Below are positions 1 to 11,204 of a stretch of 27,686 nucleotides of DNA, one piece after another. The translations under genes and the position numbers were made by a program. This DNA comes from Deinococcus marmoris. GTDB taxonomy: Bacteria; Deinococcota; Deinococci; Deinococcales; Deinococcaceae. The stretch lies in NCBI RefSeq assembly GCF_001949125.1, contig NZ_MSTI01000143.1, forward strand, positions 1 to 27,686, read 5' to 3'. The first letter of the stretch is position 1. Each line of letters starts with the position of its first letter. Below the pieces are notes generated by a model. That model had not been told where the DNA came from. It made no database searches and saw nothing but the letters and a program-made list of their open reading frames with translations.

Positions 1-2
1 TT

Positions 3-296
3 CCGTTCCGGGACGGCAAGCAGTTCGCGGGCCTGGGTGATTGCCAGTCCCGTCAGGCTCAGGCGCTGCACTTCCACTGGAATATGGCGCTGCATAGCGT
101 TTCTGTAGCCAGAGCCAGTCAGTTGATGAACCAGCGGGCTGGCCCGCTGGTCTTCAGCATGGAAGACGAAAAACGCCGTGCCTATAACGAATTTTTCGCT
201 GATCGAATTTTATCTCTGTTGCCTGGCGATCTGACTTGCGAAAAATTCGCCCCACAGATCGCCGACCTGCTGCTCCTGGGGGTCAAGGCTGCTTGA
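3..296 (+). CDS. Transposase, C-terminal end (5' truncated by window edge)
   Basis: The reading frame is open from base 3 and ends at a TGA at 294-296. The segment starting PFRDGKQFAGLGDCQSRQAQ resembles the C-terminus of a DDE transposase group related to IS4, where an FRD-KQ-GL-DCQ-R stretch holds the last catalytic region. I recognise it by motif, not by a database match. The rest of the gene lies outside the window. A short palindrome, CTGCAAATTGCAG at 311-323, follows the stop and may belong to the element's right end. The exact edge of the insertion sequence cannot be set from one end. Confidence 0.7.
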   Translation, partial: PFRDGKQFAGLGDCQSRQAQALHFHWNMALHSVSVARASQLMNQRAGPLVFSMEDEKRRAYNEFFADRILSLLPGDLTCEKFAPQIADLLLLGVKAA

Positions 297-420
297 AACC
301 TTCCGGACTACTGCAAATTGCAGCATCAGAAAAAAGATTTCAGGCCGACGCAGGGACGGCAAAGAAGAGGAGCAGACCAAACAGCATGATTCACCCTGTC
401 CAAGCCTGTTCACGTCCCCC

Positions 421-672
421 AGGGCTACCGCAAAGTCCCCAAGTCCGGTTTTAAGTCTGCCATGCCCGCTTAACCCCTCTCCTGCGGAGCTGTGCCAGTC
501 CGGCCCTACGGGCCACCTCCCCTTAGAAGGGAGGCAAGGAGATTGCTGCGTGGCACGATGAATTGTACCTCTTGGCTCCCCTTGAGGGGAGCTGGCTGCG
601 AAGCAGACTGAGGGGTTTGCCTTCCAGCGTGGCGCACTCCCAGCCCCTTCACGCTGACTTTGCGGTAGCCCT
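421..672. repeat. Nested inverted repeats in a 520-bp spacer
   Basis: No gene is seen between 297 and 816. The spacer carries two nested pairs of inverted repeats. The outer arms are perfect: AGGGCTACCGCAAAGTC at 421-437 and its reverse complement at 656-672, each next to a GTTCACGTCCC copy. The inner arms are two copies of a palindromic repeat in opposite orientation, at about 471-537 and 570-616. Each has a CCCCTC core, a CAGTC block and a CTCCCCTT / AAGGGGAG hairpin. Related copies lie at 4636-4682 and 16278-16376. This resembles the small non-coding intergenic repeats common in Deinococcus genomes. Any function is unknown. Confidence 0.75.
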
Positions 673-816
673 GTTCACGTCCCCTGAAATAACGTCCTGT
701 TTGTGGAGGAGGGAGTGGTGTGGCATACACTACTGATTCTCAGTCATCGCCCTCTTCGTCGTCCGTTCGAATGAAGCCGCCCGCTGCGTGACTTTCATCT
801 GGAGCCACATCTGCAT

Positions 817-2595
817 ATGTCCACTTCCAGCGTTGATTCCACTCCCCTTTCTCTGGATCAGATTCGTGAGACCCTGGACGTGGCCTGGAACTGTCGGCGC
901 AGCGATCCACACAAAACCGTCCTTCTGTCGCGCAGGGTACTGGCGCAGCCGCTGGAGGACGCCGAACTGGCCCGCGCCACCCTGTGCCTGGGGGGCGGAC
1001 TGCTGTACCAGGGTGAGTTCAACGCGGCGGAACCGGAGCTTCAGCGGGCGCTTCACCTCTACAACGGGATGGCCGATCAGGCGGGCCAGAGAGACACCCT
1101 GAATTCGCTGGGCATCGTGAGGACGCGCCAGTGTCGTCCAGCCGAGGCGCTGGACCTCTTGTCGCAGAGCAGACACCTGAGTGTCATCCTGGGAAATGTG
1201 CAAGGCGAGGCCGACGTCCTGCTCAACATTGGGGTGGTTTATAGCAGCGTGAGTGATCACCCCAACGCCGTCCATCACCACCTGCTGGGGCTGGGCCTCG
1301 CGCGAAAGCATGATCTGCCAGTTTTAGAACGGCGCGCACTCAACAATCTCAGTGTTTCTTACAACGACATGGGGCGGCATGAAGACGCTTTAGAGGCCGC
1401 CACCGCCTGCCTAAAAATAGAGGCCGAAGACGATTCCATCCGTCCCCTGGCGCTGCGTAACGCTGGTTACGCCCATTTTAAACTCGGGCAGTTCCCGGAA
1501 GCCCAGGCGATGTATCTGAAGGCCAGCGAGCTGCTGAAGGACGGGAATCAGGTTGACATTGCCGATCTTGATCTGCTCCTGGGAAGGGTGGCCCAGCAAC
1601 AGGGAAACCTGGACGAGGCGCGGCATCTGTTTGACCGGAGCCTGACGATTTGCCAGAAAATTGGCGATGAGCAGGGGCAGGTCGAGGGGCTCCTGCGTCT
1701 GGGCATCTTGCTGGGTCTGACTGGTGAGCTGGAGGAGGCTCTGAGCAGCCTGCACCGCGCACGGACTCTGGCCGAACAGGGCCAGTTCTGCGGTGAGCTG
1801 TGCGAGGTTCATCTGACGTTGTCCCGGCTGTACCGCGACTCGGGCCATTACCACGAAGCGCTCACCCACCTGGGGCAGCATCTCCAGCTCAAGGGCGAAC
1901 TGTTCAGCACCGAATCCGATCAGCGGCTCCAGAGCCTCAGGGTCCAGTTTGAGCTGGAACAGACTGAGCGCGAACGGCTGGCCACCCAGCGCCGCAATGA
2001 GGAACTGAGTGATCTGAACGCCCGGCTGCAAGAAACCAACCGCGACCTTCAAACCGCCCAGGCCCAGACCGCCGATTTAATGGCCCGCCTGGAGCAGTAT
2101 GCCAACGAGGACGCCTTAACCGGACTGCCCAACCGCCGCGCCTTTAACGCGGCCCTGGCTGGCCTGTCGCCCACCCAGCAGGTCAGCGTGGTGCTGTGCG
2201 ACATAGACCACTTCAAGTCGGTGAACGACCGCTTCTCGCACCTCGTCGGGGATGAGGTGCTGCGTCAGGTGGCCGCGCTGCTACGGGGCCGGGTGCGGCA
2301 GGGGGACCTGCTGGCCCGTTACGGCGGTGAGGAGTTTGTGCTGCTGCTGACCGGGGCCAGCGAGGCAGCCACGCTGGAGCTATGTGAGGACCTGCGCCGA
2401 ACGATTGAGAGCTATGACTGGTCAACCGTGCGGCCTGAATTCCGATTAACCATGAGCGTAGGGGCCGCCATCGCCCACCTGAACCCCGCCGCGCTGACGG
2501 CACAGGACGTGGTGCAGGCTGCCGATGACGCGCTGTACGCGGCCAAAGATGGGGGGCGCAACCGGGTGGAGATCAGTTCAAAGAAACTGACCTGA
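817..2595 (+). CDS. TPR-repeat diguanylate cyclase (GGDEF)
   Basis: A 592-residue cytosolic protein with no signal peptide or membrane segment. Residues about 20-370 are tetratricopeptide-type helical repeats, a protein-binding scaffold. Residues about 375-425 form a charged coiled coil. Residues about 430-590 are a GGDEF domain with GGEEF at 503-507, so it should make cyclic di-GMP from two GTP. An RQGD sequence sits five residues before GGEEF, as in the RxxD product-inhibition site of PleD, so feedback inhibition is likely. The architecture suggests that partner binding by the TPR part controls dimerisation of the cyclase. The ATG at 817 has a GGAG 12 bases upstream. The gene is monocistronic, and its regulator is not evident. 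Confidence 0.92.
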   Translation: MSTSSVDSTPLSLDQIRETLDVAWNCRRSDPHKTVLLSRRVLAQPLEDAELARATLCLGGGLLYQGEFNAAEPELQRALHLYNGMADQAGQRDTLNSLGIVRTRQCRPAEALDLLSQSRHLSVILGNVQGEADVLLNIGVVYSSVSDHPNAVHHHLLGLGLARKHDLPVLERRALNNLSVSYNDMGRHEDALEAATACLKIEAEDDSIRPLALRNAGYAHFKLGQFPEAQAMYLKASELLKDGNQVDIADLDLLLGRVAQQQGNLDEARHLFDRSLTICQKIGDEQGQVEGLLRLGILLGLTGELEEALSSLHRARTLAEQGQFCGELCEVHLTLSRLYRDSGHYHEALTHLGQHLQLKGELFSTESDQRLQSLRVQFELEQTERERLATQRRNEELSDLNARLQETNRDLQTAQAQTADLMARLEQYANEDALTGLPNRRAFNAALAGLSPTQQVSVVLCDIDHFKSVNDRFSHLVGDEVLRQVAALLRGRVRQGDLLARYGGEEFVLLLTGASEAATLELCEDLRRTIESYDWSTVRPEFRLTMSVGAAIAHLNPAALTAQDVVQAADDALYAAKDGGRNRVEISSKKLT

Positions 2596-2624
2596 ACCGC
2601 GAAGTGCCACGGGGTCCGCTCAAA

Positions 2625-2649
2625 TCTTTAAAACTTTTCTTTAAAACTT
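2625..2649. repeat. Two direct copies of TCTTTAAAACTT
   Basis: TCTTTAAAACTT occurs at 2625-2636 and again at 2638-2649, a 13-base period, in an AT-rich stretch of a GC-rich genome. It lies just after the GGDEF gene and about 225 bases before the DoxX-type gene. It could be an operator or simple slippage. The rest of the 2596-2873 spacer shows no convincing gene. Confidence 0.5.
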
Positions 2650-2873
2650 CCGGGAAACGCTCAAGGTTTCAGGAATACAACCCACACGAGGACATTCATG
2701 TTCCTTCATGGGCAGAACAGACGGCCATGCTCAGGCAAAAATACAGGGTGAGAAACATGCCCACATTATCTGTTTCCCTTAGGGTTTAAATCACTTTTAG
2801 GGCAGGAGTCATCCAATTGGGCCGGGTCCGCATACAGGTAGACAAGCGAAACCTGACGCCAACGGAGCTGTTT

Positions 2874-3485
2874 ATGACCTCACCAAAAACTGATCTCAAC
2901 GCCGTCCTCCCTCTTCCGTTGCCCCACCACAACACCTCGCTGGCCTGGAAGATCGATGCGCTGGAACTCCGCATGGTGGGCTGGTGGGCGCGGCACGGCA
3001 TTCTGCTGCTGCGGCTGGCGCTGGGCGTGGTGTTCTTCTGGTTCGGCGTGCAGAAGTTCTTTCCAGGGATCAGCGTGGCCCAGGACCTCGCCACCAACAC
3101 CATCTCGATCCTGACCTTCGGCCACGTCCCGCCCAATGTCAGCCTGCCCGTGCTGGCCACCTGGGAATGCCTGATCGGATTGGGGCTGCTGTCGGGGCGT
3201 TTCCTGCGCCTGACCCTGCTGCTGCTGTTCGCGCAGATGGCGGGCACGTTCCTGCCGCTGGTGTTCTTTCCTGCCGAAACGTTCAAGATCGTGCCGTGGG
3301 TGCCCACCCTGGAAGGGCAGTACATCATCAAGAATCTGGTGCTGATCGCGGCGGGTCTGGTGGTGGGAGCCACCTCACGCGGGGGCCGCATCATTCACAG
3401 CGCGGTGGCGGCCCAGACGGCAGAAAACACGCAGAACCTGCACGCCCGCTTCCGCCGCCGTTTTCACCGCAACCCCGAGGCGTAA
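2874..3485 (+). CDS. DoxX-type four-helix membrane protein
   Basis: 203 residues from the ATG at 2874, which has GGAG at 2864-2867. A TTG at 2817 would add 19 residues but is less convincing. Hydrophobic segments lie at about 41-62, 91-108, 110-132 and 150-167, with a Gly-Phe-Gln-Lys-Phe-Phe turn after the first, as in the DoxX family of small inner-membrane proteins. Some family members work with quinones or thiol redox partners, but most, including this one, have no assigned substrate. The C-terminal tail of about 35 residues is basic and probably cytosolic. It is followed 49 bases later by dprA, which has its own promoter. Confidence 0.8.
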   Translation: MTSPKTDLNAVLPLPLPHHNTSLAWKIDALELRMVGWWARHGILLLRLALGVVFFWFGVQKFFPGISVAQDLATNTISILTFGHVPPNVSLPVLATWECLIGLGLLSGRFLRLTLLLLFAQMAGTFLPLVFFPAETFKIVPWVPTLEGQYIIKNLVLIAAGLVVGATSRGGRIIHSAVAAQTAENTQNLHARFRRRFHRNPEA

Positions 3486-3521
3486 CAATGAAGGGGCGGC
3501 GCACCGATAGAGGCTGCCCGC

Positions 3522-3533
3522 TATGCTGACCGC
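3522..3533 (+). promoter_or_regulatory. Leaderless-type -10 box for dprA
   Basis: TATGCT at 3522-3527 is followed by six bases and then the GTG start at 3534. No ribosome-binding site fits in between, so the mRNA probably starts at or next to the GTG. Leaderless mRNAs with this TAnnnT spacing are common in Deinococcus. Confidence 0.6.
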
Positions 3534-4622
3534 GTGACCACTGCCGCCCAGACTCCCGACGCCGCCTCCGAATTACTGGCCCTGCTGATCCTGCGCCTGA
3601 CCCCCAACCTGGGGCCACGCAGGATCGAATCTTTGCGGCGGCATTTCGGCAGTGCGCGGGCGGCCCTGCATGCGCCCCTGCTGAAACTGCGTGACGTGCC
3701 GGGACTGGACTCTAAAAGTGTGGCCGGAATGGGCAACCCCAAAGCAGCGGCGGGCGCACAGGCCGAGGTGGAAAAGGCCGCGCGCATGGGCGTGACCCTG
3801 CTGGGCCGGGGGCTGGACGGCTATCCGGCGGCGCTGGAGGCTCTGGGCGATCCGCCCCCGGTGCTGTGGGTGCTGGGAGAACTGCCCGAACTGGATGTGG
3901 TGCCGCGCGCCGTGGGCATCGTGGGCACGCGGGCGGCCAGTCCGTATGCGGTCAGCCTGACCCGCAGGATTTCCGGCGATCTGGCGCGGGCGGGCGTGGT
4001 GATCGTCAGCGGACTGGCGCGCGGCATCGACACGGCGGCCCACGGCGCGGCGGTGGAAGCCGGAGGCCAGAGCATCGGCGTGCTGGGCTGCGCCGTCAAC
4101 GTGATCTACCCGCGCGAGAACGAGCGGCTGGCCGAACGCCTGACCCTGATCAGCGAATACCCGCTGGACACTGGCCCGGCGCAGCACCACTTTCCAACGA
4201 GAAACCGATTGATCGCAGCCCTGAGCGCTGGCACGCTGGTGGTGGAGGGCGAGCGTAAATCCGGTTCGCTGATCACCGCCACCCATGCACTGGAGTGCGG
4301 GCGCACGGTCTTCGCGGTTCCTGGCCGGGCGGGCGATCCCCGCGCCGCTGGCCCCCATGCCCTGCTGCGCGACGGCGCGGTGCTGACCGAAACGGCCCAG
4401 GACGTGCTGGATGAACTGGGCTGGGGGCAGGCCCCCGCCGCCCCTATTCCCGACCTGCCGCCCGAGCAGGCCCGCGTGCTGAAGTCCCTGACCGCCCCCG
4501 CCACGCTGGACGATCTCCAGGCCACGACGGGCCTGCCGCTGCCCGAGCTTCAGACCGCGCTGGTCATGCTGCAACTGATGGGCCTGGCCGAGGAAGTGGG
4601 CGGACGGTGGGCGCGGCGCTGA
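3534..4622 (+). CDS. dprA: DNA-processing protein DprA
   Basis: 362 residues. DprA binds incoming single-stranded DNA during natural transformation and loads RecA on it. Residues 1-80 form an N-terminal helical (HhH/SAM-like) part. The Rossmann-like core carries VGIVGTR at 127-133, GLARGID at 160-166, FPTRNR at 220-225 and KSGSL at 242-246, the usual DprA signature set. Residues about 312-360 form the C-terminal winged helix (DprA-WH). Length is normal for the family. The start is GTG at 3534, chosen because of the TATGCT box just upstream. It appears to stand alone, and a repeat copy at 4636 follows it closely. Confidence 0.95.
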   Translation: MTTAAQTPDAASELLALLILRLTPNLGPRRIESLRRHFGSARAALHAPLLKLRDVPGLDSKSVAGMGNPKAAAGAQAEVEKAARMGVTLLGRGLDGYPAALEALGDPPPVLWVLGELPELDVVPRAVGIVGTRAASPYAVSLTRRISGDLARAGVVIVSGLARGIDTAAHGAAVEAGGQSIGVLGCAVNVIYPRENERLAERLTLISEYPLDTGPAQHHFPTRNRLIAALSAGTLVVEGERKSGSLITATHALECGRTVFAVPGRAGDPRAAGPHALLRDGAVLTETAQDVLDELGWGQAPAAPIPDLPPEQARVLKSLTAPATLDDLQATTGLPLPELQTALVMLQLMGLAEEVGGRWARR

Positions 4623-4635
4623 GTGAACAGCTCTT

Positions 4636-4682
4636 CTTGGCTCCCTTTTGAGGGGAGCTGGCCGCGTAGCGGACTGAGGGGT
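4636..4682. repeat. Copy of the palindromic intergenic repeat
   Basis: This block has the same order of parts as the copy at 570-616: a TTGGCTCCC / GGGGAGC hairpin, a CCGCGTAGCGG hairpin, then ACTGAGGGGT. It lies 14 bases after the dprA stop and could form a stable RNA hairpin there, though without a clear U-tract. Confidence 0.7.
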
Positions 4683-4720
4683 GGGACCATGGGGGCAACC
4701 CTGGAACATCGCGGAGCCGG

Positions 4721-5008
4721 TCACCCATGCTGAGGCCCGAAATCCTTCTCCACATCCACACGCGGCGGCCCCGGCAATGTCACGCCCTCGCGCGCAGGTT
4801 CGGCCAGCTCAGGCAGCAGACTTTTCATCCCGGCGCGCAGATGACCGTCAACGCCTTCAACCCCATCCGAAAGCGGATCGAGACTGAGTGTCCAGCCTCC
4901 GCCCGGCCACAGCGTCTCCAGCGTCACCGCCTCACCTCTTTGCAGCGCAGCCAGTTCCAGATCATCGATGCGGACGCGGACGCCCTGGCGCGTGAAGCGA
5001 ACTTTCAT
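4721..5008 (-). CDS. Small hypothetical protein
   Basis: 95 residues if it starts at the ATG at 5006-5008 (98 from 5017). I do not recognise it firmly. The N-terminus MKVRFTRQGVRVRIDDLEL alternates basic and hydrophobic residues like a beta-rich domain and recalls small uncharacterised Deinococcus proteins, perhaps DUF7009-like. The C-terminal half is acidic and Pro/Gly-rich. A CAGAAT box at 5016-5021 (minus strand) is seven bases from the start, the leaderless spacing. It is divergent from the epimerase gene, and the two would share the 5009-5057 promoter region. It could still be a chance frame in GC-rich DNA. Confidence 0.5.
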   Translation of the reverse strand: MKVRFTRQGVRVRIDDLELAALQRGEAVTLETLWPGGGWTLSLDPLSDGVEGVDGHLRAGMKSLLPELAEPAREGVTLPGPPRVDVEKDFGPQHG

Positions 5009-5045
5009 GCCGCCCATTCTGCCCGCCCGGCCAGATAAAGCGCTC

Positions 5046-5057
5046 TATGGTAAAGGC
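5046..5057 (+). promoter_or_regulatory. Leaderless-type -10 box for the epimerase gene
   Basis: TATGGT at 5046-5051 is six bases before the ATG at 5058. The AAAGG between them could also act as a weak ribosome-binding site, so the leaderless reading is likely but not certain. Confidence 0.5.
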
Positions 5058-6020
5058 ATGAACATCCTGATTCTGGGCGGCACGCAGTTCGTGGGGCGGC
5101 ATATCGTGGAGGCGTTTCTGGATTCGGGCCACAAGGTCACGGTCCTGACGCGCGGCAAATCAAAGGATGAACTGCCCGAAGCTGTCAAGCACCTGCACGG
5201 GGACCGCAACGAGGGCGCGGCGGGCCTGAGCGCGCTGGAAGACCGGGAGTGGGACGCCTGCGTGGATGTCAGCGGCTACACGCCCCAGCAGGTCCGCGCC
5301 AGTGCCTCGGCCTTGCAGGGCCGCGTGGGGCGCTACGTCTTCGTCAGTACCGTCAGTGTCTACGCCGAGCCGGAGCGCCATCCGGTGCGCGAGGACGATC
5401 CCCTGTCCGCACCCGCCGCCGAGGACGTGACCGAGGTTTCGGGCAAGACCTACGGCCCCCTCAAGGTCACCTGCGAGAACATCGTCCACGAGGTCTACGG
5501 CGAACACTGCACGGTGCTGCGCCCGCAGATCGTCGCCGGGCCGTTCGATCACACCGCGCGCTACCCGTACTGGGTGGACCGCGCCGCGCGTGGTGGGCAG
5601 GTCCTGGCTCCCGGTGACGGCCAGGATTCCCTCCAGATCATCGACGCCCGCGATCTGGCGCGTTTCACGGTCAAGGTGGTAGAGGACGGAACAGACGGCA
5701 CCTTCAACATGTCCGGGCCAAGAATAAGCTGGGCCGACTTCATGGGGGTGCTGGGCGTCTCAGGTCCGGTCTGGGTGAACAGCAAGACACTGGAAACGAA
5801 CGGTCTAGGCTCCAGAGAACTGCCCGTCTATCTCTCCGCACATGGCGAGCAGGGCGGCATGATGGACGTGGACAACGCGCGGGCGATGGCAGCGGGCTTG
5901 ACCCTGACTGACCCGGCGACGACGGCGCGCGATACGCGGGAATGGAGCAAAGACGCAGACCTTCAATACACCCTGACGCCTGAGCGCGAGGCGGAAATTC
6001 TGGCGTCGCTGGGCGGCTAA
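5058..6020 (+). CDS. NAD-dependent epimerase/dehydratase (extended SDR family)
   Basis: 320 residues. The N-terminal Rossmann motif is GGTQFVG at residues 7-13, fitting NAD(P) binding. STVSVY near 97-102 and Y132-GPLK136 supply the Ser and Tyr-xxx-Lys of the short-chain dehydrogenase active site. The overall pattern fits the extended SDR group of nucleotide-sugar epimerases and reductases. The substrate cannot be told from sequence. The ATG at 5058 starts right at the conserved MNILILGGT strand, whereas frames open further upstream have no homology-like sequence. It lies just upstream of dnaA in the same direction, but a separate dnaA promoter and SD suggest independent expression. Confidence 0.88.
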   Translation: MNILILGGTQFVGRHIVEAFLDSGHKVTVLTRGKSKDELPEAVKHLHGDRNEGAAGLSALEDREWDACVDVSGYTPQQVRASASALQGRVGRYVFVSTVSVYAEPERHPVREDDPLSAPAAEDVTEVSGKTYGPLKVTCENIVHEVYGEHCTVLRPQIVAGPFDHTARYPYWVDRAARGGQVLAPGDGQDSLQIIDARDLARFTVKVVEDGTDGTFNMSGPRISWADFMGVLGVSGPVWVNSKTLETNGLGSRELPVYLSAHGEQGGMMDVDNARAMAAGLTLTDPATTARDTREWSKDADLQYTLTPEREAEILASLGG

Positions 6021-6061
6021 TCGGCTCACCGAACCTGGCCGGGAGGCCGGGATATGGGTGA

Positions 6062-6105
6062 TATGCTGCCCCACGCTACGCATTACGTAAGGGAGGTGCG
6101 CGCCT

Positions 6106-6108
<3 letters not shown>
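6062..6108 (+). promoter_or_regulatory. dnaA promoter candidate, strong SD and ATC start
   Basis: TATGCT at 6062-6067 is a possible -10 box without a clear -35. A very strong Shine-Dalgarno, AAGGGAGGT at 6089-6097, lies eight bases before ATC at 6106-6108. The in-frame stop TAA is at 6088-6090. Between it and the GTG at 6130 there is no ATG, GTG or TTG in the dnaA frame, so the SD points to ATC as the initiation codon. A 7-bp hairpin (6034-6051) lies just upstream. No DnaA box is seen upstream of dnaA. Confidence 0.75.
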
Positions 6109-7491
<1,383 letters not shown>

Positions 7492-7567
7492 TCGCACTAC
7501 TCGATTCTGCACTCGATTAAATAAGTTCCAAAACCCGTTCCAAAACGGTGTGCGGAGTTTCACAAGC

Positions 7568-7825
7568 TGTGGATAACCCTGTGGATAACCTGTGGATAAC
7601 CCCGTTTTTTCTGTGGATAAAATTGTGGATAACTCGGGCTTTTTCAACCCCTGTGGATAACCCCCCTTTTTATCCACAGGTTATCCACAGGCAAGTGCCA
7701 CTTATCCACAATTTTGTCCACAGGCCAAACGCGCGCCCAGCGCAGTCGCAAGGTACTTTTCCACAGTTTCCACAGGCCCTATTACTACTACTACTATCTT
7801 TTATAGTTAATAAAGACAGGTAAGA
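7568..7825. other. oriC: Chromosomal replication origin oriC
   Basis: The dnaA-dnaN spacer holds 12 DnaA boxes. Six perfect TGTGGATAA start at 7568, 7580, 7591, 7612, 7624 and 7652. Three perfect TTATCCACA in the opposite orientation start at 7670, 7681 and 7702. Three near-matches follow: TTGTCCACA (7714), TTTTCCACA (7757) and GTTTCCACA (7766). The polarity flips once, near 7665. Then come GGCCC, a CTA-repeat DnaA-trio tract (7779-7796) and an AT-rich stretch TCTTTTATAGTTAATAAAG to about 7816, the probable unwinding element. The order boxes, GC-rich patch, trios, AT-rich DNA is the same as at the Bacillus subtilis origin. Confidence 0.95.
7779..7796 (-). promoter_or_regulatory. DnaA-trio element
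   Basis: The plus strand reads CTATTACTACTACTACTA, so the minus strand reads TAG TAG TAG TAG TAA TAG, six consecutive trinucleotides fitting the DnaA-trio pattern. It begins five bases after the last box (7766-7774), separated by GGCCC, as in B. subtilis. In known systems trios bind the DnaA filament as single strand and start melting next to the boxes. Confidence 0.85.
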
Positions 7826-7833
7826 GATAGGCG

Positions 7834-7861
7834 TTGGAAGGCAATCCTTAAAATCTAGACT
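7834..7861 (+). promoter_or_regulatory. Probable dnaN promoter
   Basis: TTGGAA at 7834-7839 and TAGACT at 7856-7861 are separated by 16 bases, a plausible sigma-70-type promoter. Transcription would start near 7868, giving a leader of about 115 bases that includes the small ORF at 7886. Confidence 0.5.
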
Positions 7862-7885
7862 CAGTCCAAAAAGTGAGACCCTGAA

Positions 7886-7987
7886 ATGAGCCAGAATCTC
7901 CAGATGGAATCCGCGCAGAAAAAAGCCAGACTGCAAAAAATCAAACCCCGGCAAATCAGGCAAGTCACCGCAGAGGTCCAGGCATGA
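7886..7987 (+). CDS. Small basic ORF overlapping the dnaN start
   Basis: 33 codons from the ATG at 7886 to a TGA at 7985-7987. The stop overlaps the dnaN start as ATGA (7984-7987), the usual arrangement for translational coupling. The peptide starts MSQNLQMES, is rich in Gln (seven) and Lys/Arg (seven) and has two Glu, with no hydrophobic segment. It lies downstream of the probable dnaN promoter. The SD is weak (GTGAGA). It could be a leader peptide that sets dnaN translation, or chance. I know of no named family. Confidence 0.4.
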   Translation: MSQNLQMESAQKKARLQKIKPRQIRQVTAEVQA

Positions 7988-9072
7988 AAGCGCACGTCAC
8001 CAAAAAAACGTTGAGCGAGGGCCTGGGTCTGCTGGAACGTGTGGTTCCCAGCCGCAGCAGCAACCCCCTCCTGACCTCGCTGAAAGTCGAGGCTAGCGAG
8101 GCGGGACTGACGCTGAGCGGCACAAACCTGGAAATCGATCTGTCGTGCTTCGTGCCCGCCGAGGTGCAGGAGCCGAAGGATTTCGTCGTTCCCGCGCACC
8201 TGTTCGCGCAGATCGTCCGCAATCTGGGCGGCGAACTGGTGGAGCTGGAGCTGGTGGGGCAGGAGCTGGCGGTGCGTTCGGGCGGCTCGGATTTCAAGTT
8301 GCAGACCGGCGACACCGAGGCGTACCCGCCCCTGAGCTTCCCCAGCAACGCCGATCTGAGCCTGAACGCCGAGGAACTGGCCCGCGCCCTGGGCAGCGTG
8401 CGCTACGCCGCCAGCAACGAGGCGTTTCAGGCGGTCTTCCGGGGCATCAAGCTCGAACACCACGCGGATACCGGCTCGGCACGCGTGGTGGCCAGCGACG
8501 GCTACCGCGTGGCCATCCGCGATTTCCCGGTCAGCGGCGATGGCCGGAACCTGATCATTCCCGCCCGCAGCGTCGATGAGCTGATCCGCGTGCTGAAGGA
8601 CGGCGAGGCCCGGTTCACCTACGGCGAGGGCATGCTCAGCGTGACCACGGACCGCGTGCGGATGAACCTCAAGCTGCTGGACGGCGACTTCCCGGATTAC
8701 GAGCGCGTGATTCCCAAGGACATCAAGCTTCAGGTCACGCTGCCTGCCACCGCCCTCAAGGAAGCCGTCAACCGCGTCGCTGTGCTGGCCGACAAAAACG
8801 CCAACAACCGCGTGGAATTTCTGGTGTCCGAGGGACAGTTGCGCCTGGCCGCCGAGGGCGATTATGGGCGCGCGCAGGACACTCTGACCGTCACGCAGGG
8901 CGGCGTGGAACCGGCCATGAGCCTGGCTTTCAACGCCCGCCACGTCCTTGATGCCCTCGGCCCAATCGAGGGTGAGGCCGAACTTCTGTTCTCCGGCTCC
9001 ACAAGCCCCGCAATCTTCCGCGCGAGTGGCGGAGGTGGCTACATGGCTGTCATGGTCACGCTGCGCGTCTAA
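7984..9072 (+). CDS. dnaN: DNA polymerase III sliding clamp (beta)
   Basis: 362 residues, normal for the bacterial beta clamp. Three repeated clamp domains can be followed: about 1-120, 125-245 and 250-362. The DNA Pol III beta style segments include [13 protein letters not shown] near the N-terminus and [14 protein letters not shown] near 275-290. The dimeric ring holds polymerase III on DNA and docks many replication and repair proteins through a hydrophobic pocket. The ATG at 7984 is chosen for AGAGGT at 7972-7977 and the [10 protein letters not shown] start. Its place after dnaA and oriC is the classic order. Confidence 0.97.
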   Translation: MKAHVTKKTLSEGLGLLERVVPSRSSNPLLTSLKVEASEAGLTLSGTNLEIDLSCFVPAEVQEPKDFVVPAHLFAQIVRNLGGELVELELVGQELAVRSGGSDFKLQTGDTEAYPPLSFPSNADLSLNAEELARALGSVRYAASNEAFQAVFRGIKLEHHADTGSARVVASDGYRVAIRDFPVSGDGRNLIIPARSVDELIRVLKDGEARFTYGEGMLSVTTDRVRMNLKLLDGDFPDYERVIPKDIKLQVTLPATALKEAVNRVAVLADKNANNRVEFLVSEGQLRLAAEGDYGRAQDTLTVTQGGVEPAMSLAFNARHVLDALGPIEGEAELLFSGSTSPAIFRASGGGGYMAVMVTLRV

Positions 9073-9163
9073 GGGGCCAGTGGAGGCCGTTACGAGGCAT
9101 CCTGTTGGTGGCATCCCCACTCCATTTTCACTCCGCGAGAAAATAAGTCGGTTTTCAACAAAG

Positions 9164-9204
9164 TTATCCACAATATTCCGCCTGTGGATAACTTTTGTGG
9201 ATAA
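9164..9204. promoter_or_regulatory. Second DnaA-box cluster (three boxes)
   Basis: TTATCCACA at 9164-9172 and TGTGGATAA at 9183-9191 and 9196-9204, all perfect, lie between the convergent 3' ends of dnaN and the NTF2-like gene. No other element is evident in 9073-9233. It may titrate DnaA or extend the origin. Confidence 0.85.
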
Positions 9205-9233
9205 CTCCCGGTCCAGCGCGTGTTTTTCCGATT

Positions 9234-11053
<1,820 letters not shown>

Positions 11054-11066
11054 CGAGAAAATACAG

Positions 11067-11115
11067 GCGGCGGACGCTGGAAGATCGAAAAAACTCCAGG
11101 GTCCGCCGCTTTCTT
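11067..11115 (+). terminator. Rho-independent terminator after eno
   Basis: GCGGCGGAC at 11067-11075 pairs with GTCCGCCGC at 11101-11109. An inner CTGGA / TCCAG pair extends the stem, and TTTCTT follows. This separates eno from pyk. Confidence 0.85.
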
Positions 11116-11204
11116 GAAATTCAACCCCTCAACTCCGACTGGAATCACTTCCAATTTCACCCGCACACTGGTTCGCTGAGGGTGCGGCAAAACGAGGCAA
11201 TCAC

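Noticed and set aside
2604..2789. 61-codon plus-strand ORF after the GGDEF gene
   Set aside because: No SD, no family resemblance, and it runs through the AT-rich direct repeat.
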